Shown: positions 23,481-36,693, counted from the first letter of the stretch. The stretch: DNA of 64,000 nucleotides from Camarhynchus parvulus (GCF_901933205.1 NC_044572.1:79481465-79545464); one strand, 5' to 3'. Translations and numbers: made by a program. Notes: generated from the letters alone by a model not told the origin.

Positions 23481-25639
23481 CCATGCATGGTTAGGGCATA
23501 TGTCTAGTGCTGATGCATTACATCCTGGTTTGTGAGCAGGCTGGGGATTGGAAACAGACAGAGTAATCTTGCGTCTGAGTTATGTTGTGTAAGCAGAGAT
23601 TGCAATTCCAGATTCTCATTATTTCAGACTAGCGAAGATCATTCAGAAGTGTCACATCGCATCTCATTTCTGTCTTTGAGATGTTTGGCTGTGCAAATCA
23701 TATAGCTTTGACAAGCAATCTCAACACATGCACAGTTCTAAATGCTTAAAAATCCAGCTAAAACTTTGGTACCACAGGTTTGGTATTTCTGATTTGTGAA
23801 GTAAAAACAAGGTTCCCCTTGTGCTCCTTTAGTTCATAACAAGTACATATCTCTACTTCCCCTCAGTCATGGAATGGCCAGAAATCCATCTGCTGTACAG
23901 TCAATATGCTCCTGGAGGGCAGGAGAGCCAAATGCTTGCTGCCCATCCCAGATCTGCTCCCACATACCAGCAAAACTGGGCACTCCATCCACCACATCAC
24001 ATGGGCTTGAACCTCAGCAACTGTCACCAGGCACAAAGAGAGGTTTTCAGGCTGCATGGTGCTGCTGGGCCCTCGGTCCCTCCCAGGATGTGCAATCAGC
24101 TTCACTCTTGTCCCTGGTTTCTCAGAATGCCTTGTCCAGGGAGGTGAGAGGGAGCTCTGCTGGAGGGGTCATTCTCATTCCCTCCCTCCCAGACCAGTTT
24201 GAAATTACTTTCCTGTTGCTGTCATGGAAACGGTGCCTGGAGTCACAGAAGAAGGAATATGTGTGGCATTCAGCTGCTGCCAGGTGTGGGGAGGAGAGAG
24301 GCCTCATTTTACCCAGTCCAAATTCCCACTGGGTGAAGAGATGTCAGATTTAAGATGGGGAGGCGAGGTAAAGAACTGTATGTCTCTAAACTGCAGCCTG
24401 GAAACCATATCTGGAAATTAATTTGAATTGCCTCTCTGCCATTAAATTCACTTAAAACACTGAGTTTAAAATTCTGCATGCATGGCTTGTTTCCATTTAC
24501 TTTGCCTTTCATTTTCAATACTGTGACATCATGAACCCTTTTTTTTCCTGAAAAGGGAGCTGCAAGTCCTCCCTGCTTAGTCTGCATTTGGAATCAGGGG
24601 CTTTAGTAATATGCATTGTTTGAGACAGGTCTTGGACCTGTTACCAACACTGCTAGAAGGTTCCTAGCGGGAACCCAGTTCCACAGGGATAGATGCAGTT
24701 CTGATGACTCTGTTTTGCTGTAATAAAGACTTAAATTTTAGGTGACTTTCACAATACTATCAATGAAATATTCTGATTGAAGTCATATAACAAATTTATT
24801 AATTCATTATTTCTACTGATTCGCTCTTCCCTCTTTTTTTTCCCCCTGAATCAATGAAAGTAACAATGATTCCTATGCTTCTCTTATTTTATAATTGTAT
24901 CATAGAAGTAATTTTGATATTCTGTCTGTAAGGAGCATCCCTGTAGAGATGCTTCTCTCTGTTTTAGTCTACTGACAGTTTCCTTGACATCATTTTGGTG
25001 GCAACTGAGTAGTCTTTGAAGTGAAATCTGTGCTGTAATTGTGGAAGCAGCACAGTTATCTTAGTGAGGCATGGTAATTCTGGAGTGCAGGAAGTGTTGC
25101 TTGGGTGTTTGATCTCCCAGAGGCGTAGCCACAAATCCAGTCCAGTATATTTAACTATTCTGTTCTATTCATTGCTTTACTTACAGTGAGTAGTACAAAT
25201 CTAGAATCTTTCTGATTGATTGTTTGAGAACTCAGTAGTAAAATATGTTTAGTATTTTATTGAAAGAATAGCCTGGATTCCCAATCTGGATTTTTCGAGG
25301 ATGAAAATCTATTCTTCTGTAGAAAAACCTGATACACTATGTTTTCTGGCATCTCTTTGGTGGTAATAAATGTATGTTTCACTACCAAGAGCAGCTATTG
25401 TTGGTTGGATGGACTGTCTTCACTGACGACATCAAGTATATGCTGACAGGGCCATAATATGTGATACTGTCTTCTAATACTCAAAAGCCACCAGTTTTCA
25501 GGTTTTCATGACCCAGTGAAATTATGATGTACTTAGTAACCATCAAAAGCATACCTGTTACATGAAGAGTCATCTTCTTTCTTCTGTTTTCAAGTCAGTA
25601 GAGTGTTTCTGGGTCAAAATCAGAGCTATTGAGAGAAAT
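23481..25639. other. Unassigned intronic sequence
   Basis: Moderately G+C-rich around 23870-24330, where open frames of up to 159 codons overlap in several frames of both strands. None has a known domain or suitable splice signals, so I regard them as chance. The rest is AT-rich intron. Confidence 0.6.
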
Positions 25640-26480
25640 CTCATGGTGCCTGCTATGCACCTAGGTGAGGCAGAAGAGGTGGATCAAACCTTTGCTTCCA
25701 AGAGGCCTCAGGCTCTGGTTCTCAAGACGGAATTCAGCCAGTCTGGTACTGGGAAAACAGCACAATGGTGCGTAACAATCTGGGACATTTCCAGGGTGTG
25801 TTGGGATCAGCTTCTTCATGTCATTATGGATGGACCAACTAGGAGCAGTGCTCTCCTGGATTGAATGTTTACCAGTAAAGACCTGTTGGAAGATAAACAT
25901 GTCAACAGCAGCTGCAGAGACTGTAAGAGCATAGAGGCCAAAGACTTGAGGAGAACCAATGATCAAATAAAGACCTGAACTTCAGAAAAGCAGATTTCAG
26001 CTCAGTCAGGGAATTTCTAGGAAGGATCCAATGGGAACCTGTCTTGGATGGCAAAGAAGTTCAGGAATGTTGGGAGATTTCCCAGTGCAGCTGCTTCTTG
26101 GAGTACAAAAGAGCAGTCTATCCCCCTAAGCAGGAAAAGGAGCAGACGTAAAAAGAAATCAGTTGGAAAGGCACCAAGCTACCAAAAGAGCTCAAATGAG
26201 AAAAGGATCACTGGAGCAGTGCAAAAGGGGACAAGCTTCCACAGATGAATAGAGAGGTACTGCTTCAGTCTACAGAGATGCAATTAGGAAGGCAAAAGCT
26301 CAGCTGGAACTCAAAGCAGCAAGAGATAATAAGAATAACTTAAGAGTTTCTGCAAGTATGTTAGCAAGTAGAAGTACAAGAAAGATACAGCTCTGCTGCT
26401 GCTAAGGGCCAGCGAGTTCATCAAAAATGGCACAGAAAAGGCTGAGGCATTCGGCCTCTCTTCTTGGGTAACATCTGGCC
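25640..26480 (+). repeat. CR1 ORF2 relic: endonuclease end, linker and start of RT
   Basis: Unlike the other copies this is an internal CR1 segment. Short translated blocks in CR1 order are visible through frameshifts: a DGPTRSSALLD block near 25830 (active CR1 endonucleases have DEPTRRGALLD), then REFLGRIQWEP near 26010, KEQSIPLSRKRSRRKK near 26115, a KGTSFHR/PQMN block near 26235, a YRDAIRKAKAQLELKAARD block near 26270-26325 and GTEKAEAFGL near 26435. Multiple stops and frameshifts show an old, inactive copy. The 3' part with the RT catalytic box and the tail is missing after about 26480. The identification is from family knowledge, not alignment. Confidence 0.75.
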
Positions 26481-26629
26481 CCAAAACTCTGTGTCAACAA
26501 GAAACAGCAAAGCAAATGGCAAACCACTGATAAAACAGAAGGGTCAAGTGTTGGTGCCCTTCAGCCCTACTGTCCTCCATAACTTTTTATTGTTGCCAAA
26601 CTTTATTGACCTGTTGCTCATTCCTTGTT

Positions 26630-27400
26630 TCAAGTCATTCTATATGTGTTAAACAGTGGAACATGGCACCAGAACTTCACTGGTGGACACCTTCAGCTGG
26701 GAGAATTTACCATTTATTTCCTGATTTGACTTCCTGTTTAAGAAAAACTTATCCATGCAGAAACCTTCTAGATAACTTGTTCATGTTTATGTTAGAGGCC
26801 ACGAATTCTGTTCTGTGTTACAGACTCTTGATAATTTGCCCAGTAAGACTATCTAGCTTGCTGGTCTGTAGTCTTCTAGATCCCCCTGAAACTGGCATTA
26901 CATTCAATGTCTTATAATTTAAAGCTGTGTATTTCTTAGTTTCTTAGAACTGTTGAGCAAATGCCATTTGCTCAATAGTTTTGCTTCAATTTGCTACAGG
27001 TTGTTTTGTCGGTTTGTTTCATGACCTATTCACTTCAATTTCGGGAAGATCTTCTGATAAGACTCCCTCAGTGATTTCTTAGCACAAGAATTTCCCATAA
27101 AATAGTAAAAATTTCCATGAGGGATTCATTTGATTTCTCTTCTGTGAGCCCTTTTATATCCTCACCAGTGGCTTTACAGACTCTCCAGGCAGATTCTTGC
27201 TCCTGATGCATTTGGAGAAATATTTGTTGGTTGCTTTGATGCTTTTGGCTATTTGTCACTTAAAATCATATTGTGTTGTCTTGTCTTCTTATGTTTAACC
27301 TGTCAACATTTACGCTATTGTATTTTCTTCCCCTGAAGATGATTTCAACTTTCAGAAAAAGGGCTTTTTTTAGTAACAGCTGCCTTTTCCCTTACTAACC
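26630..27400 (-). repeat. Possible ancient LINE (CR1/L3-like) relic, antisense
   Basis: The stretch contains blocks resembling antisense ancient amniote CR1/L3 LINEs: AGACTCTTGATAATTTGCCC (26823), CTGGTCTGTAGT (26861), AGATCCCCCTGAAACTGGC (26879) and ATTTGCTC...TTTGCTTCAATTT. In such elements these blocks read as the reverse complement of the RT region, but the copy is heavily decayed. A minus-strand frame of 63 codons survives at 27068-27259. The boundaries are guesses, and it could equally be an unclassified conserved repeat. Confidence 0.4.
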
Positions 27401-30400
27401 TTCTGTGTCTTGTCCTTTTCTTGATACGCTGCCTTGATTCTGTATATTCATCATACACTTCCAACAATTATTTTCCCTGCTGTCTATAAATACTTTACTT
27501 TTAGCTTGAAGCAAAATTTTTTTATATTTTTTCTTAAATTTTCTTTTCTTTTTATGTGGCTCCTAACGGGCAGATGCTCTGCTTTCTGTGGGGATGTTGG
27601 ATTGAAGTACAGAATGATCACTAAGGTTGGCTTCTCAACTGCAGGATATGAAACTATCTTGCTTGATCAAGTCAAGAATTTAATCTTTTCCTGTGGGCAT
27701 CCCAAGCATCTGTGTATAATATTATCTAAAATTCAGCTTATGTGCCGTGTTGTCATGTTACTTTACTTCTTTTTTTTTGTACCAAGTGTTGGGGTAATTG
27801 AAGACTCTCAGAACTATTGCGTTTTGTATCCATCTTTCAAACATCTCTGCCAACTCAGTACGGCATCAACCCATATGTCAACTCATAAAAGGAATTTTTA
27901 TTCAGTGAGATTGTTTCTTCTACTGGTTCTAAGCTCTTTTCCTACCTATCCTTGCCCATACTACAAATGTTACCCTGAAGTACGTGTTCCTTACCTATTT
28001 GTTTTCAAACAGGTGATTTTTAGACTATAATTTCATTATGAAAACGCTTTTACTTTGTTGAAAAGATGAGCTATTCATACCAGTAATTAGGAGAATAAGA
28101 TCATAATGATACTTCTTAAAACTAACATTTTCATTACTAATTGCTTTTTTCTTTCATAAGGAACAATATGAATCTGTTGGGAATTTCATGAAACTGTGGT
28201 ATTTCCATAGGGTAGCCAGAAAAGGAATGAATTGCCTAATTATTTTACTAGTTCTCTTCTTTGTAATAAAAGATATAATAAAAGAGGAAATATTCAAAAG
28301 CTATTAAAGTTAACTGCTACTGCCATAGAATCATCTGTGAAGAAAATGTGCAAATCTCAAGAGTTTGCAGTCCTTGAGTTCAAATTGTTTTAGCCCATGC
28401 TGGGAATTTTTTTCTTTAGCACTTAATAGTACTTAGTAGCAGAAATAAATTAATTATTTGACTATTCAATATACGGTCAGCTAGAATATTAGAATTTTTG
28501 TTTATGAACATCTCTGTATTTGAGCTGAATTTACAAATTTGATGTAATCCTTTATTTATTTGAAAGTCCATTCAGATTAACTTAGTGTAGCAAACTGCAT
28601 GTCTCAAGTGTGCAGAAAATCAAGCTTCTAAGTTGTTAGTCTTAAGACAAAAAAAAATCCTATAGGTATTCATTTGCATGTGCTAGGTTGTCTTAAAAGG
28701 CCCATCTTGCTTTGTTAGGTAACTTTTGAATCTCTTAGTAACTTGCTAATGACCAGCTTTTTAATAGCTACTCATGGCAATATTCAGGTCTAGTATCCTA
28801 ATTAATTCAGAAATTCAGGGATTATTGCAAATTATGGAGTGTGTTCTTGGATATGCTGTACTTATAGTCTATGTCTGTGTGGAGAAATAGATCTTTCTTA
28901 TAAGATGAGGAAAATCAAAAGAAAAAATTATTCACCAGAATAATTTCCTCAGTTCAAGTAGGAGAAGAGAAAAGAAATATTTGGCTGCTCATTTAGACCA
29001 TTTTGGACAAGTGTAAAGCTAATGATTTATTGTGCTGGTTCTCCATCTGTTCCCAGTGCCTAGGATGATGTGTATTCTCTGGGAGGGAGAACTAGTTCCA
29101 AGGCATATTGATAGGGAACTGGAGAACTCCATGAATAAAATGCTGGAGAAGACTTCAGATCTCTAAGCATGTAGACAGGCAGGTCGAGAAGTTGTGTGTG
29201 TCACTGGTGTGCACGTGTTGGTGTGTGCTCTGACAGCTCTGCAGCTATTGCTGGCATCTTGGCACACGGCCCAACAGAGCACAGATCTAGTCAGATAAGA
29301 AAGGGAAACTGGAACCTAAGGATGTTGTCAGAACCAAAAATTCCTAATGCTTCAACATCTAGGACATCTTTAGAAGTTTCACATTTTGTGACCACATTGT
29401 TCAGCTTCCTTTGCTTTTCACATGTCTTTAAACTATACAAATATATGTATAATTAAACATCTTCCATCTTCAATAAAATGACTCTGCAGATATGTACTGG
29501 AAAATCAAGGTAAAAATCCATCAGTCCACAGTTTTGTCTGGTATATTAAATTTGTTGGAAATGTAAAGTCAGGCTTCAAGAGCTGCTACTGTAAATGGAA
29601 TTACCCTTTTCCACTTAGACATGGGCTTGGACAGGTAGAAGTAAATGAGAATTACAAGCTCGGGCCAGTGTAAGACTGAAGAGTAAGGGTCTGTTACTAA
29701 CCTCCAGCTCTACTTCTCTTGCTCTCCTTGGAGCAGGCTTACCACTTTGATGATTTGTTTTGCTCTCACATTGAGCTTTACGGACAATAACAGTAAGCCC
29801 TAAAGCAGGTCAAAGTTTGTAAGGTAGAAAGTCAATTTTATCTTACATCCTCCTTAGATTGCTGCTGCAGAGGGTGGAGAAGCACAGCACTTACATTAGA
29901 AAGCTCATAGAAGCCCTAATCCTGTCCTAACACTCTAAAGTTTGTACTTAGAGTTTATGGCTTTATGGATAGAAGTAGTTTGCATGGGAGGAAGTGGAAT
30001 AGCACAGCAATCATGGTTGGTGATGAACCATTGGGAGTGTTGGCAAGGGATGTAAAAACTAATGGGAAGAAGAAAAGAGTTAGCTTAAAAACTGAAGCTG
30101 AACATAAAACAAAGAGAAGAAAAAATGGGATAAAAAAGGACCATTTGAAATTTTAAAAACTTTGGTGATTATGTTGGAAAAGAAAGAATGCAATTTCCCT
30201 AGGAACAGAAGTCCAGGCAGTTGGGCAATGTGCCTTCAGAGAGCAAGGCCTGCCTGCAATTCACAGAGGAGCAGGGCAGTATGCCTAGAGAGCTAAAACA
30301 ATGCCCTGGAATGCAATTGTCACCATATTTGTATGAGAATCCTAAACATGGAAAATAAAATAGGGCCTTATTTCTATAAAAGTTGTTAAAGGCATAAAAG

Positions 30401-31107
30401 GGACTTCTTTGAAGTAATCCTACATGAAAATGAAGGAATAGTTTATTTTTAAACACTGTAATCAGCCAACCTAGTTCTTTATCCCATAAATAATCTATAT
30501 GCATAATAGCTTAGATGCTGTGCTAATCTCTTGTAAAGAAGCATGGGATCACTAAAACAGTCAAATCAGGTGAAGGAATAAGCTAGAGAAATTCAGGCTG
30601 ATAAAATACAATCATTTACATCAAGTGAAATATGTCTTTATGTAATCATCAATATGTCTTTATGTAATCATCATGATCAGAGAGTTTTGTAACCTCTGAT
30701 CTAATCAATAACCTTGGTATAAAGACTTGAAAAAATATTCAGAGCTCATCAGTTCTAGGATCATGGAGGAAATAGGTTAAAAGAGACTCTGGAAGTCTGC
30801 TTCAAGCAAGTCTAGGTTCAGTGTTAGATCGGATGTGAAGATGACTTTTGAAATCTCCAAGAATGGCGATTCTATGTGTACTAATGCTTCACCTGTTCCA
30901 GTGTTTCACTACCCTTGATTTTTTGTTTGGTTTTGGATTTTTTTTTAATTAATTTTTTTGTTTGTGTTTGTTCTTTTACCTGTTGTTCAGTTAGAATTTA
31001 CTTCATTGCAGCTCGTCACTGTTGCCTGTGTCTGCTTGCTGTGTATGTCTGGCAAGAGCCTGGTGATGTGTTCACTATAATCGCCTTAAAGAAGTGAAAG
31101 TCTGCGA
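27401..31107. other. Unassigned intronic sequence
   Basis: Begins with T-rich DNA that gives a 198-codon open frame at 27434-28030 (Phe/Leu/Cys/Tyr-rich, no domain, no splice context), which I reject as a gene. It may include more of the ancient LINE relic. An octamer ATTTGCAT lies at 28672-28679 among AATTAATT motifs, and a tandem 22-bp duplication at 30631. Confidence 0.6.
30631..30673 (+). repeat. Tandem duplication, 22 bp x 2
   Basis: The 22-base unit TATGTCTTTATGTAATCATC plus AA is repeated immediately, with the second copy running to about 30673. The copies are identical over the shared part, so the duplication is young. Confidence 0.93.
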
Positions 31108-31806
31108 CAGCCAAGCTACAGGCTTGGGGCAGAGCATCTGGAAAGCTGCCCAGCAGAAAAGGACCTGGGGGGTTGATTGACAGCAGCTGAATATGAGCCA
31201 GCTTGTGCCCAGGTGGCCAAGAAGTCCAAGGGCATCCTGGCCTGTATCAGCAATAGTGTGGCCAGCAGGAGCAGGGCAGTGACTGTCCTCCTGTACTCAC
31301 CACTGCTGAGGGCGCACCTCAAATCCTGGGCTCAGTTCTGGGCCACTCCCTGCAAGAATGACATTGAGGGGCTGTAGCCTGTCCAGAGGAGGGCAGCAGA
31401 ACTGGTGAAGGGTCTGGAGGGTCAGTTGTATGAGGAGTGGCTCAGGGAGCTAGGGTTGTTTAGCCTGGAGAAAAGGATACTCAGGGATGACCTTGTTGCT
31501 CTCTACAAGTGCCTGACCGGAGGGTATTGCAAGATGAGGATCAGTCTCTCTTCCAGGAAGCCAGTGAGAGGACAAGGGCACAAGAGTCTCAAACTGTGCC
31601 AGGGCAGGTTTAGGTTGGGCATCAGTACGAATTTTTTCTCTGGCAGGGTTGTTAAGCATTGGAATAGAGTCAGTCATTCTTAGAAGCGTTCAAGAAATTT
31701 TGACTGCATGTGTCACTTAGTTCTATGGTCTAGTTGACAGGGCAGTATTTGGTCAAAGGTTGGACTTTTAATCTTGGAGGTCTTTTCCAGCCTTGGAGAT
31801 TCTATA
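31108..31806 (+). repeat. CR1 LINE, 5'-truncated
   Basis: CR1 RT C-terminal region begins near AGCTACAGGCTTGGGG (31114), continues through AAAAGGACCTGGGG, GGCCAAGAAGTCCAAGGGCATCC and GAGCAGGGCAGTGACTGTCC, then the 3' UTR. It ends with GGAGGTCTTTTCCAGCC (about 31777) and a single ATTCTATAA-type tail near 31800. Both strands keep moderately long open frames, but in-frame stops (for example TAG near 31376) break the ORF. Confidence 0.95.
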
Positions 31807-31809
31807 AAA

Positions 31810-32340
31810 TACATCCTCCCTAGATGTCTCTTCTCCATGCTAAACAAACCAAATCCTTCACCTTCTGCTTGTATAATGTGTGCTTTAATCTTCTGACCAT
31901 CTTTGTGGCCCTCTGGTGATCTTGCTTCAAAATCTTGTCATGTCTTGTTCTGGTGACCCAAAGCCAACCACTGTACTCAAGATGCAGCTTAAGGAGTAGG
32001 AAATAAAAGGGAATAATTAGTTCAATCATTTCCTTGTTCTGCTAGCAGCTCTCTTGTTAGTGCAGTGAAATGAGTGGTTTGCCATTGTCACCACAGGAAT
32101 GCACTGCTAAGTCATAACTTTGCGTCTGCCACACCCCCAGGTCCTTCCAGGGGAGATGCTGTACTGTTACATGGCATTCCATCCTCTGTGTTTTTCTTCT
32201 GTGAAGTTCATGACGCTCTTGTTGGCGTGTTCTTCCAGCTTGTCAGAGTTCCTCTGAATGGTAGTCCTGCCCTCCAGTGTATGAATTGCTTCCTTCAGGT
32301 TGGTTACCTGGAAACTTGGACTTGCTTACAGGTGCAGTCA
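31810..32340 (-). repeat. CR1 LINE, antisense, older copy, tail to tail with the preceding CR1
   Basis: Beginning a few bases after the + strand CR1 tail, the sequence reads as antisense CR1: TCTTCTCCATGCTAAACAAACC (31828), a TTTGTGGCCCTCTGGTG block (31900), GTACTCAAGATGCAGC (31973) and CCCCCAGGTCCTTCCAGG (32135). Divergence is clearly greater than in the neighbouring copy. The far end is unclear between about 32300 and 32420. Confidence 0.8.
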
Positions 32341-35300
32341 TCTCTCCACTATGATTCTGCAAGAATGTACATACCCACCACTGAGTTTCTGAATCTGCTG
32401 CCTCTCTGCTTACATAATTACCTTTCTGTGAGCTTTTCCCATCACCCCATGTTATTCAGTATAATGGAAGAATGAAACAATCCAGTGAAAAAGGATAAGA
32501 ACCGAATAAATGAAAATGCAGTCCAACAATGGAGAGTGTAGAGAATGTGAAAGGTATTGATTGGTACATTCTAAAGCCCAGTTTTGAAGCTTTTGAACAA
32601 CATTTAGTGTCAGATGTGTAGGGGCTTTGCTAGTGGTGTTTTTTTCCTGTTTTGAAAGCATGAAGACACTGTTTTCCTTCTATTTACAGGATGGGTTGTC
32701 AGGTCTGGTTTATGTCTGATGATATCTGTCCCTATATTTCTGCCAAGTTAGACCTTCCTAGGTTTTGCTCTTTTCCTTAGGAAGTATGTGCTCCAGTTTT
32801 TGCTGCTCATGTGCGGTTGGTACTGTAGGTTAAAAATAGTTTGTTGCCAACATGACTCTGAGTAGTGGCATTCAGTGGAATGTACAGATGTGGAGTATAT
32901 GGAATTGTGCATGATGCTATAGGATGTACCTAGAAATATTCACATATTTGTGATGTTAATAGAGGTAAGTTTTTTCTTGTTTACCAGGCTACAAAAATGT
33001 AGAGCCAATGCTGTACACTTTCACAGCCTGTGTACTTTTTGAAGTTCTGTGGTTTCTAACATATTCCTCTGATAGACTTCAATCCCAGAGACAATTTATT
33101 TGTTTGTGTAGTTGTAATCAGGTTTCCTGTATTCATCTCACCAGGGATTCCCACCCTGTATTATCAGTGCTGTTATTTGTCTGTATTTCAAGATTCAAAT
33201 GATCACCAGTGCCCCAATTAGGTTTTGTATAGCATATTTGCAATCAAAAGCTAGACACTTATCTTTTTTTGACCTAAAGATTCTTAGGAACCCAATACTT
33301 TTGCAAGCCTCTTGTGCCTAAATTTAGATTTTTTTAAGGGTATTTTTTTTGGTTTTTTTTTTTTAGCTGCTTTTTACCATCACTACTGATTTTGCTATGT
33401 CTTTTTCTTAGCATTGATACACATCTCTTTGTGAAAGGGTTGAAGGATTACTTTAAGATTGTAAAGGACAAAGTAAAATGAGATCAACTCAAAATACCAG
33501 CCAAATTTCTTTTGTCCTGTTTTATCCTTCGCAACATTCAAATGGGTCTATACAGTAGATGACCCATCAGATGTAAAGCATAAAAAATAACAAAATACCC
33601 TCTGGTTTGGTGTGCCCTGAGCTCAGGAGTTCCTGACTTGTCCAAAGGCTGTGAAGATTTTGATCTTGCTTGTTCAGTGTCTGGACCACTGTGAAATGTT
33701 ATGACCTGACTCAAGTCTTATATTGTGCTTGAAGCTTTGGTGGCTGCAGAGGATAGATAAAATACAAAACTCACGCTGATAATGAAAGTACATTGAATTG
33801 CCATCTATGGAATAATGAATTATTTTTACAAAATAAACCCCACCATGGTTGTGGATAAATACCATTTTTTAAACATAAATTACTTCAGGCCTTAGCAGAT
33901 AAATACTTTGTATCACTTCAAAACAATTTAATTAGGTTTTCATGAAGTTTCTCCCTTTCCAGGTTGCTCTCTTGAGTGATTTCTCTGGATTACTCTCATC
34001 ATTATCTCTGATCTCTGGTGGCTTCCCACTCGCATACCCCCTCCTGGTGCCAAGTGCTAAGGACTGCTATGCTGGTCGCTGCACTTTGTACTGCCTTTGT
34101 GTGGGCACTTGCTTTGGCATTATTGCCCTTTGCAGCACAGTCCTTGATGCTGCTCTTGACATGTTATTATGTAAATTAATTTTGATGTTGCATTGTAGTT
34201 TCTGCTGTTTTTCATTCTGCAATTGTCTTGACAACAGATTTGCATAATCAGTGAATAGGAATTTGTTTTTAATTTTGATGTTCTGATTAGCTTGATTCAG
34301 ATAAATAATAGAAAGTTGTGAAGATAACACAACGTGGCATGAACTGGTGAGAATGATTGTAAACACAACAAATAATACAAATGATGGAGTCAGGTTCAGT
34401 GATTATTTTTATAAAATGTAAGCAAATGCTATTTCTGGTTTCTGTCTACTTGCACTATGACAGCTGCTTGAAATCTAAACATATGGATTTATTCAAATAC
34501 TAGTCACTCTCACTGCTTCCCAAACAAAGACAAGGAGGCTTATTAATTTGTTTTCTGCCAGGGTTTCTTGGTAGAGAGGGAAAACATATTCACAAATCTT
34601 ACTTGAATTCTTCTTTCCTTTTTTCTGTCCAAAGGCAACCCTGGAGACCTGCACCTTTTTCATGGGCATGAGGGAATACCAAAGAAAACTGCTTATTAAA
34701 TTCAATGTGGAGGACAAATCTTGAAGTTGTAATTGTTTGGCTCTGCACATATCCTACCTCCCCACCTTTTGTTTCCTTTCTTTCATTTCTAACTTCTGGT
34801 GGCACCTGACAAAATAAATTAAGTAAGAAATAGTAGCAATTAAAAAGCTATTAGTGAAGTTCCTGTTCATGTTTTCTAGCCATTTTCATGTGTTAGAAAC
34901 CCAAGGCTATTTCTTTCTTAAGTGATCAAGTACATCTTGCCTTCCTGCTTGAGGAGTAACATAGATACAACTGCCCTTTCCTAATCATCTCTGCAGGGCA
35001 GGACTTAAATTACGTGGGCAGTGAAACCAGAAAACATCAATTTGTACATCTTAAGAAAAGAAGAGTTTCCTCAATAAGGAACCAGGGAGAGAGAGAATGA
35101 GAGAAACTCCTTAAACCAATCAATTTAGGGCATTTGCTGGAGTAGCACTCTGTGTAATAGGACTGAAAGAGATTTAGTGGAGGATGAGTCATGAAATACG
35201 CTAGGAAATGAAAGAAAGATGGAAGGCAGAAGAGAACAGAAAGCTGTAAGTAGGAAAAAACCTAAATGACAGAGTGAAGAGTAGAAAAGTATATTTTGGA

Positions 35301-35506
35301 GACTAGAATAATGAGAAAAAAAAAAACAGTAATCATAGCAAAAGGGTGTTTGTTGAGGAAATGCAGAAGTTTCTGGAAAAGTTGTCAACCAGAGTGATTA
35401 ACTGAGGGAAGAGAATAGGAAGCATAGAAAAGGTATGAGAAGACATATGATCCAGAGAGCTAAAGAAATAACAAAAAAAAAAAAAGGCAGAATAATATTT
35501 ACTCTT

Positions 35507-35572
35507 GAAGTATTTCAGTAAAATAGGATTGAGGCATTTGAAGTATTTCAGTAAAATAGGATTGAGGTATTT
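35507..35572 (+). repeat. Tandem duplication, 33 bp x 2
   Basis: Two adjacent 33-base units starting GAAGTATTTCAG differ at a single position (GAGGCATTT versus GAGGTATTT). This is a recent local duplication within intron and has no coding context. Confidence 0.95.
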
Positions 35573-36693
35573 ATTTGGGTTGGAATAGCATGGACAAAGC
35601 GGAGAAACTAGAGAACAATTGTTTGCACCCCTACTAGACTTAAAGAACACAAGGAGCTGCACTTTTTGTCTAGGAAAAGGCAAGTGGACAACATACAGAG
35701 TGTTGGGCATTTGTTCCCGAGTTCTTGGTGCTTAACATTCTCTCAGCAGCATTGAGGGCGCAGCTGCACCTTCTCACTAGGCAGGTAAGGCAAGTGCCTG
35801 TGCTGAGCCATGGCAAAGAGCACTTCTGACCTGCCTCACCTGGGATGGTGAGAGCTGAAGTGACTGGGTGAAAATCTATGCTAAACACCTCAATTTGCAT
35901 TGTTGAGATAGACTCAAGTGGCTTAAAAATTGCAGTGGCACAGAATAGCCGTTGAAGTTCTGCTGGTACTTTGAAAGTAAACATAATGCTCAGTTAGATC
36001 TTCTTGGGTGTTTTATACTATCAAAATTTCTCCAGGCTTACTTTGATTTAAGCATGCTGGCATAGCAAATACTGTACCACTTTGATTTTTCATTCTTCAA
36101 CAATTTAGTAATATTTCTAATACAATCCTTTCTGCATTAAGGGTTTTATTTTATGCAAACAAGATCTGGATTTGAATAATAACCCTTGGAAAGCCGATAA
36201 ACTGTCTCTTCAGCTTTTCAGGCAATTAGTTCTTCTGGGTGAGAGAAATGCTCTCTGTGAAGGAGGCATATATGAAATAGATGATTATTGTCAGGTGATT
36301 TTTGTTAATCATATCTTCAGAAAACAGTGAAAAAGATGTTGCTGCAACACTACAAAAATGTGCAGAGAATATTATTAACTATTGATTACTACAGCAGTGT
36401 TGACATTTAATGAACAGTGATGTTTTGGTCTTTACACCAATCTGACTTTCAGTGGTATTCTTGTACTCTGTATAGATTTGTTTGGAGTAATAAATTCACA
36501 CTTAAGCAGGCTTTGTCACATAGTCAATGGCCTTTTAAGTATTCACTGGCTATTTCATGCTGAATATAACCTATGTAGAATATAACCCTTTACTCATAGT
36601 GCAGGGCAGAAATTATTCCGTGACAATAGCAAGAGAAACAAAGAGGAGTGATCCAGCTGGATTAGGCAGAATGATGACCAGCTAGCTCCTTCT

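Noticed and set aside
23874..24353. 159-codon open frame on the + strand
   Set aside because: Overlapped by open frames on both strands, no recognisable domain, unusual composition and no paired splice sites.
27434..28030. 198-codon open frame, the longest in the window
   Set aside because: Phe/Leu/Cys/Tyr-rich translation of T-rich DNA, no domain, no splice or promoter context; possibly antisense relic LINE.
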